A stretch of 6,128 nucleotides of DNA from NCBI GenBank assembly GCA_029259995.1, contig JAJDEC010000390.1, forward strand, positions 1 through 6,128, in the 5' to 3' direction. The translations under genes and the position numbers were made by a program. This document shows positions 1 to 4,329 of this stretch, piece after piece. The stretch's first letter is position 1. Every line of letters begins with the position of its first letter. The notes under the pieces were generated by a model that made no database searches, was not told the origin of the DNA, and worked only from the letters and a program-made list of their open reading frames with translations. Source of the stretch: Phycisphaerae bacterium. GTDB taxonomy: Bacteria; Planctomycetota; Phycisphaerae; UBA1845; UTPLA1.

Positions 1-756
1 AAGTTTTCTATTGCCTGTGCCCTTGTGATGGCAGTGTCGACAACGGTGTCGGCCGATCTCGTGTCGAGCAGCCTGTTCCGAAGCATCGGTGCACGAACGC
101 CGGCCATGCCCCGAAGCGCCAATGGCGATTCGTTTACAGCGGCAACGACCGGTTTCAGTGATGCCGGCGGCGCGTTTCTTGACGACGGCAGCGGCAGCCC
201 GGTCTTCGGCGGCACGTCCGCCGTCGGGCTGAACGTCGTTAATGGAGCGACGGTCAACATCGACACGCTGGAAGTTGCCGGCCCCGGCGCAGGTCAGTCA
301 ACACTGACGTTCCGCATCTATACGGATGACGGCCTCGGTGGCACGCCCGCCTTCGCCCCTGCCGGCACGACGCTCGGCGGCGACGCCGTCGGCGCGTTGC
401 AGTTTGAAATCGGCGACTTCAACGCCGGCCTTGATCTCGTTGAATGGACGCCCCTGACGCCATTCACGATTGACTCGGCCGACGTCGAGTTCTTTGCCGA
501 TGCCGGATCGATCGTTTTGTTTCCCCTGGCGATCGACCCTGCTTCCGGCGCAGGCGCGTATTCGAATGCCGGCGCAGGCCTCTCGATTCTTTCGGCCATC
601 AGCATCGGCGACGGTGCCGGCGGCCTGGGTGACATCACGACCTTCGGAATCGACGAGGTTCTGATTTCGGTCGTGATCACGGAAATCCCGGAACCGGCGA
701 CGTTGTCGCTTCTGGGTATCGGTGCGATCGCTCTCCTTCGACGCCGCCGAGCCTGA
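1..756 (+). CDS. PEP-CTERM sorting domain-containing exported protein (5' end missing)
   Basis: The reading frame is open from the first base, and the codons before the GTG/ATG at 25/28 encode KFSIACALVMAVSTTVSA. This is the hydrophobic core and cleavage region of a signal peptide, so the true start lies upstream and 251 residues are visible. The C-terminus is a textbook PEP-CTERM anchor: PEP at 688-696, a hydrophobic stretch (ATLSLLGIGAIALL), then RRRRA and TGA. In this family the tail is recognised by an exosortase, which cleaves or transfers the protein at the cell envelope; that role is family knowledge. The body is rich in Gly, Ala, Asp, Thr and Ser with alternating hydrophobic segments, suggesting a beta-sandwich. 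After the signal peptide it has no Lys, Cys or His. No enzymatic motif is visible. The ligand or structural role is unknown, and no exosortase gene is in the window. A strong terminator follows, so this gene ends its own transcript. Confidence 0.9.
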   Translation, partial: KFSIACALVMAVSTTVSADLVSSSLFRSIGARTPAMPRSANGDSFTAATTGFSDAGGAFLDDGSGSPVFGGTSAVGLNVVNGATVNIDTLEVAGPGAGQSTLTFRIYTDDGLGGTPAFAPAGTTLGGDAVGALQFEIGDFNAGLDLVEWTPLTPFTIDSADVEFFADAGSIVLFPLAIDPASGAGAYSNAGAGLSILSAISIGDGAGGLGDITTFGIDEVLISVVITEIPEPATLSLLGIGAIALLRRRRA

Positions 757-794
757 TCGCCCAGCAGGTCACTATCCAGACAAGAGGAACTCAG

Positions 795-829
795 AGGACG
801 CCGATTCCGATCGGCGTCCTTTTTCTTTT
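795..829 (+). terminator. Intrinsic terminator after the PEP-CTERM gene
   Basis: A perfect 11-bp stem (AGGACGCCGAT at 795-805 with ATCGGCGTCCT at 810-820) closes a TCCG loop. In RNA this is UCCG, a member of the stable UNCG tetraloop class. It is followed by TTTTTCTTTT (820-829). It lies 38 nt after the stop codon of the PEP-CTERM gene and well before typA, so it should separate the two transcription units. The stem and T-tract are read directly from the sequence; termination itself is inferred. Confidence 0.93.
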
Positions 830-862
830 GCGCCCTGCCGGTTCCAGGGCCGTACCGGACGT

Positions 863-879
863 CGCGTCGTGACGACGCG
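863..879. repeat. 17-bp near-perfect palindrome upstream of typA
   Basis: CGCGTCGTGACGACGCG has 8-bp arms (863-870 and 872-879) around a single central G. It sits between the upstream terminator and typA, about 100 nt before the typA start, and ends one base before a possible -35 element. Its size and position would suit a dimeric regulator's operator, but CG/TCG-rich palindromes also arise by chance in such DNA. No T-tract follows, so it is not an intrinsic terminator. Confidence 0.4.
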
Positions 880-908
880 CTGCGAATCCGACATTCTGCG
901 GCTATCAT
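880..908 (+). promoter_or_regulatory. Weak sigma-70-type promoter candidate for typA
   Basis: A -10-like TATCAT (903-908) matches TATAAT at five of six positions. Seventeen bases upstream, CTGCGA (880-885) matches TTGACA at only three of six. It would give a 5' leader of about 65 nt for typA. The location between a terminator and the first gene of an operon is right, but the -35 match is poor, so this is only a candidate. Confidence 0.25.
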
Positions 909-980
909 GCAGGGCTTGGTCAATTGTGACTAACTCGGTTCGGCCCGACAGCGCCGACTCAGGACATCTAGAAGAACTGT

Positions 981-2813
981 ATGGATATACGAAATATCGC
1001 CATTATTGCGCACGTCGATCACGGCAAGACGTCGCTCGTTGACTGCATGCTCCGCCAAAGTGGCGTGTTTCGCGAAAACGAAGACTCTCCGGATCTGATC
1101 ATGGACTCCAATCCGCAGGAGCGCGAGCGCGGGATCACGATTCTCGCCAAGAACTGCTCCGTTCGATGGAAGGACACGAAGATCAATCTGATCGACACGC
1201 CCGGTCACGCCGACTTCGGCGGCGAAGTTGAACGCGTCCTCAAGATGGCGGACAGTTGCCTGCTCGTTGTTGACGCCTTCGAAGGCCCGATGCCGCAGAC
1301 GCGATACGTACTTTCCAAGGCGTTTAACTATCACTTGAAACCGATCGTCGTCATCAACAAGATCGATCGACCCGATGCGCGACCTCCGGAAGTCCTGGAC
1401 GAAGTGTTCGATCTGTTTATCGAAATGGGCTGCGACGAGTCGTTCCTGGAATGCCCTGTCATTTATTCAAGTGCGAAACTGGGCTTCGCCCGAAAGTCGA
1501 TGACCGACACGAACGAAGACGTCATTCCGTTGCTGGATGAGATTCTGACCAGCGCGCCCGCGCCGGGCGGCGATGCGTCGGCGCCGACACAGACACTGAT
1601 CACGACACTGGACTACAGCGACTATGTCGGCCGGATCGGTATCGGCCGCGTATTCGAAGGAACACTCAGAGTCGGTCAGAAAGTCTGCCTGATTTCGCGC
1701 GACGGCCATCGAAGCAATGAAACAGTCGCCGGGTTATTTACTTTCGACGGCCTGAAGCAGACGGCAACCAAAGAAGCCCCCGCCGGCGAAATCGTCGCCG
1801 TGACGGGCATCGAGGAGATCGGCATCGGCGACACGCTCGCCGACATCGACGATCCGAAGCCGCTGCCGATCGTCACGATCGACGAGCCCACACTGACCAT
1901 GGTCTTCAAGATCAACGATTCGCCGTTCGCCGGCCGCGAAGGCAAGTTTATGACGACGCGGCATCTTCGCGATCGCCTGACGAAGGAACTGCGAACCAAT
2001 GTCGCGCTGCGCGTCGAGGACCTGCCGCAGAAAGACTCGTTTCGCGTCTCCGGACGCGGTCTCCTGCATCTCGGCGTGCTGATCGAATCCATGCGGCGCG
2101 AAGGCTACGAGCTGCTTGTCGGCAAGCCGAAGGTCATTTATCGCGAAATCGGCGGTAAGAAATGCGAACCGATCGAGTACCTGTCTGTCGACGCCCCGGC
2201 GACGGCCACAGGCGCCGTGATCGAACTCGTCGGCGGTCGCCGCGGCGAGATGATCAAGATGGAGCCCAAGGAGGGCTTCACCCACATGGAATTCACGATT
2301 CCGGCTCGCGGCCTGATCGGGCTTCGCACGCGCATGCTCAATGCAACGCGCGGCGAAGCGATCATGCATCATGTTTTCTACGAGTACGAGCATCTCCGCG
2401 GCTCGATCCCGGGACGCAGCAACGGCGCCATGGTGTCGGGCGAAACCGGGCGCGTCACGGCCTACGCGATTCAGAACCTGACGGATCGGGGCACGATGTT
2501 CGCGAAGCCGGGGGACGAAGTCTTCCGCGGCCAGCTTGTCGGAGAGCACTGCAAAGACGATGATCTCGACGTCAACGTCTGCCGCGAAAAGAAGCTCTCG
2601 AACATTCGTGTCGCATCGGCCGACAAGACCGTCGTGTTGCGACCGCCGAGAGAGTTGGCGCTCGAGGCGATGCTCGAGTACATCGAGGACGATGAGTGGG
2701 TCGAAGTGACGCCGGGCGCATGCCGAATGCGGAAGCGTGAACTGGACCCGACGATGCGGAAGCGCGCCGCTCGCGATGCCGCCAAAGCGGAAGCCGCTGA
2801 GATGAATGTCTGA
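981..2813 (+). CDS. typA: Translational GTPase TypA/BipA
   Basis: A 610-residue protein, the usual full length for TypA/BipA, a ribosome-binding GTPase related to EF-G and LepA that acts in ribosome assembly and in stress or cold adaptation (family knowledge). All G motifs are visible: G1 AHVDHGKT at residues 10-17, G2 with RERGIT ending at Thr53, G3 DTPGH at 72-76, G4 NKID at 126-129, and a G5-like SSAK at 163-166. A domain II beta-barrel follows from about residue 203, then EF-G-like domains III and V. The C-terminal domain specific to this family carries PARGLIGLRTRML, GSIPGRSNGAMVSGETG, LTDRGTMF and VNVCREKKLSNIRV, and ends in DEWVEVTPG...RMRKREL plus a short charged tail. His14 of G1 and His76 of DTPGH are intact. 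The ATG at 981 starts directly with the conserved MDIRNIAIIAHVDHGKT; AGAAGA at 970-975 is at best a weak ribosome binding site. It is the first gene of a probable operon, with no terminator before the next gene. Confidence 0.98.
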   Translation: MDIRNIAIIAHVDHGKTSLVDCMLRQSGVFRENEDSPDLIMDSNPQERERGITILAKNCSVRWKDTKINLIDTPGHADFGGEVERVLKMADSCLLVVDAFEGPMPQTRYVLSKAFNYHLKPIVVINKIDRPDARPPEVLDEVFDLFIEMGCDESFLECPVIYSSAKLGFARKSMTDTNEDVIPLLDEILTSAPAPGGDASAPTQTLITTLDYSDYVGRIGIGRVFEGTLRVGQKVCLISRDGHRSNETVAGLFTFDGLKQTATKEAPAGEIVAVTGIEEIGIGDTLADIDDPKPLPIVTIDEPTLTMVFKINDSPFAGREGKFMTTRHLRDRLTKELRTNVALRVEDLPQKDSFRVSGRGLLHLGVLIESMRREGYELLVGKPKVIYREIGGKKCEPIEYLSVDAPATATGAVIELVGGRRGEMIKMEPKEGFTHMEFTIPARGLIGLRTRMLNATRGEAIMHHVFYEYEHLRGSIPGRSNGAMVSGETGRVTAYAIQNLTDRGTMFAKPGDEVFRGQLVGEHCKDDDLDVNVCREKKLSNIRVASADKTVVLRPPRELALEAMLEYIEDDEWVEVTPGACRMRKRELDPTMRKRAARDAAKAEAAEMNV

Positions 2814-2874
2814 ACCGATACATCGAATTCGCATCGTCTGAGCCGAACGCGTGCCGGACGACCTGGGACGAATC

Positions 2875-3180
2875 ATGGGATCCAGATTTCCGAAAGAACT
2901 CCGATACCTGACTGAAACGCTGGAAGATCTCGAAGATCAGGATGCGCTGAACGAGAACACGGATACGTCGGCACTTCGCCAGGCGCTGATAACGCGCATC
3001 GGCGGGATGCCTGAAGAGCGTGCCCAGAAACGGCTCGACGACGATCTTGAAATGCTCGAACGCTGGCTCGAAGATTCCGACGACGAATTGGCGGCCGCCC
3101 ACTTTGTGCTCGGCTATATGATGATGCCGAGCCTCGCGCGGGAGCTGCTCGCGTCGCAGGAAGATGACGACGCCGACTGA
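2875..3180 (+). CDS. Small acidic helical protein of unknown function
   Basis: I do not recognise the family. From ATG 2875 the protein has 101 residues, with about 27 Asp/Glu against 10 Lys/Arg, so it is strongly acidic. Helix-forming stretches dominate: residues about 6-20 (PKELRYLTETLEDLE) and 50-66 (RLDDDLEMLERWLED) have amphipathic leucine spacing, and a final helix includes HFVLGYMMMPSLARELL before an acidic tail ending EDDDAD. No signal peptide, membrane segment or metal-binding motif is seen. Third codon positions are GC-rich as in the neighbouring genes, which supports real coding. A GTG at 2851 is an alternative start adding eight residues (MPDDLGRI); I prefer ATG 2875 because GGGA lies six bases upstream, but the choice is uncertain. 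It lies 61 nt after typA and 32 nt before the acetyltransferase gene with no terminator between them, so co-transcription is likely. It could be a small adaptor or nucleic-acid-mimicking protein, but this is speculation. Confidence 0.72.
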   Translation: MGSRFPKELRYLTETLEDLEDQDALNENTDTSALRQALITRIGGMPEERAQKRLDDDLEMLERWLEDSDDELAAAHFVLGYMMMPSLARELLASQEDDDAD

Positions 3181-3200
3181 TCGGCATTGCCGCGAATGCC

Positions 3201-3205
3201 AGGAG
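3201..3205 (+). promoter_or_regulatory. Ribosome binding site fixing the GTG start at 3213
   Basis: AGGAG lies seven bases before GTG 3213, an ideal Shine-Dalgarno arrangement. It decides in favour of this GTG start for the acetyltransferase-like gene and is the clearest ribosome binding site in the window. Confidence 0.8.
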
Positions 3206-3212
3206 ATTCGTC

Positions 3213-3980
3213 GTGAGCTCGAAAGATGTCCTCTCCGCCGCACGACGCAGCGAACAGGTCTGGTGGGAACAAATCTGCGAATGGGAATCGCTCGACTACG
3301 GCGTGGCCTATACGTGCGAGCGCTATCCATCGCTGACCGACGCCCAGCAGCTTCGCGACGTCTGGCTCGCAGACATCGACGGCTGTGTCGCCTTTGATCG
3401 GGCCGAATCCTACTACTCGGAACGGAATCTGACCTGCTGCGTCTGGACGCCCGCGTCGGGGCAGGAAGAAGCCCCCGTCAGCGCCATCATGGCTGAGAAA
3501 GGCTGGCGGCGCGAAGATCTCGTCGTCCTGGGCCTCGAACAGCTGGATCAAGGCCCGACGAATCTGACGCTTGGCGATGTCCGCGTCCTGCCGGCTCGCC
3601 CCATGCGAAGATCCTATCGAACGTTTCTCGAATCAATCCACGCCGGCGACGAATCCGCCTGCAACGCAGCCTTCGATCGACTCGATGACGCGTCCTACGA
3701 AGTGCTGCTGGCAGTGCGCGACGGCGAAGCCGTCGGGCGAATCGGTTACCACGACGTCGGCGACGTCGGGCGAATCCGAGAATTTTCGATTTCTTCGGAC
3801 GATGGAATCGACGATCTTCGACGCCTGTTGCTGGCGCATTTCCTGCTTCGCGCCCGGCGATTGTCGCCGCGCGTCATTGTCGCGTGTTGCCTCGACACCA
3901 ACCCATCCGAGATCACATTCCTGAACGATTGCGGTTTCATCGAAGCCGGACGACTCGTCCGATTTCGGCGACCGGCATAA
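3213..3980 (+). CDS. GNAT-family N-acetyltransferase-like protein, divergent
   Basis: A 255-residue cytoplasmic protein. The C-terminal part (about residues 120-253) looks like a GNAT fold: DVRVLPARPM opens a first strand, YEVLLAVRDGEAVGRIGYHDV (about 162-182) is the typical central strand pair, IREFSIS is the next strand, a long helix RRLLLAHFLLRARR follows, then VIVACCLDTN and the end motif ITFLNDCGFIEAGRLVRFRRP, matching the usual N..a..lY..~GF pattern. GNAT enzymes transfer an acetyl group from acetyl-CoA to amines (family knowledge). The acetyl-CoA pyrophosphate loop normally reads Q/RxxGxG/A; here it is SSDDGIDDL and lacks the glycines and the arginine, so catalysis is uncertain. The N-terminal half also resembles a weak GNAT-like unit (AFDRAESYYSERNLTCCVW, then MAEKGWRREDLVVLGLEQL), suggesting a duplicated two-domain architecture. 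The GTG start is backed by AGGAG at 3201. It is the last gene of the presumed typA operon. The substrate is unknown; a translation-related target would fit the context but is inference. Confidence 0.85.
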   Translation: MSSKDVLSAARRSEQVWWEQICEWESLDYGVAYTCERYPSLTDAQQLRDVWLADIDGCVAFDRAESYYSERNLTCCVWTPASGQEEAPVSAIMAEKGWRREDLVVLGLEQLDQGPTNLTLGDVRVLPARPMRRSYRTFLESIHAGDESACNAAFDRLDDASYEVLLAVRDGEAVGRIGYHDVGDVGRIREFSISSDDGIDDLRRLLLAHFLLRARRLSPRVIVACCLDTNPSEITFLNDCGFIEAGRLVRFRRPA

Positions 3981-3981
3981 C

Positions 3982-4007
3982 TCGCGGATAGCGTGCGGAA
4001 TCTGCGA
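3982..4007 (+). terminator. Possible weak terminator hairpin after the acetyltransferase gene
   Basis: TCGCGGAT (3982-3989) can pair in RNA with ATCTGCGA (4000-4007), giving eight pairs including one G-U, around a 10-nt loop. It begins two bases after the stop codon and is followed by CTCCCTTTCC rather than a true T-tract. It could end the typA operon transcript or protect its 3' end, but it is much weaker than the hairpin at 795-829. Confidence 0.35.
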
Positions 4008-4190
4008 CTCCCTTTCCATGTGCATTAATGGTGCGACGCTGCCTACTTGCGCGCGCCGCACATCGAATTGTGACGACTCCGTGCTTGATCTTGCGCGATG
4101 CGCTCCATCGTTGCTGGCCCTGAAGCGATCGCTTGTAACACAGTCGCCGATACGCGAACGTGGACATTCGCCGCAGGCAAGTCTTCGATT

Positions 4191-4206
4191 GATCTGAGTA
4201 CAGATC
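4191..4206. repeat. Short inverted repeat upstream of the secreted-protein gene
   Basis: GATCTG-AGTA-CAGATC has perfect 6-bp arms and a 4-nt spacer, 123 nt before the ATG at 4330. It could be a regulator binding site, but arms this short are common by chance and GATC-containing words are frequent throughout the window. Confidence 0.25.
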
Positions 4207-4329
4207 GCGCAAGCGTTGCAGCCGCACGCGTTCCCGAACGGAGAACACGGCGGCCAACCCCAATAAGCCAGGCATCTTGCAGCGCGCACATTGTTTTGCA
4301 CCACGCCTTCAAATGCCGATTTTCAATCT

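Larger units (their letters stand above)
3981..4329. other. 349-base intergenic region without a supported gene
   Basis: No convincing gene, tRNA or other structured RNA is seen. Open frames here on both strands continue into antisense or shifted frames of neighbouring genes and show no family motif. The region holds the weak hairpin just after the acetyltransferase stop, an 8-bp palindrome CATTAATG (4023-4030), and the inverted repeat at 4191-4206. It presumably contains the promoter of the secreted-protein gene at 4330, but I could not find a convincing -35/-10 pair. Confidence 0.6.

Noticed and set aside
318..923. Minus-strand open frame opposite the PEP-CTERM gene
   Set aside because: It runs through the coding sequence, the terminator hairpin and the intergenic gap, and its composition is that of a shadow frame (Arg/Ser/Pro-rich).
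1734..2876. Long minus-strand open frame (380 codons) opposite typA
   Set aside because: It is antisense to a fully conserved typA, has no recognisable domain, and long antisense frames are expected opposite GC-rich genes with strong codon bias.
4194..4203. CTG-AGTA-CAG as a LexA-type SOS box
   Set aside because: The spacing is far shorter than the enterobacterial CTGT-N8-ACAG site, and no SOS gene is nearby.
3633..4304. Minus-strand open frame with clustered Cys residues, reminiscent of a zinc-binding start
   Set aside because: The Cys cluster is not a proper zinc-finger pattern and most of the frame is antisense to the GNAT-like gene; no ribosome binding site or family motif was seen.
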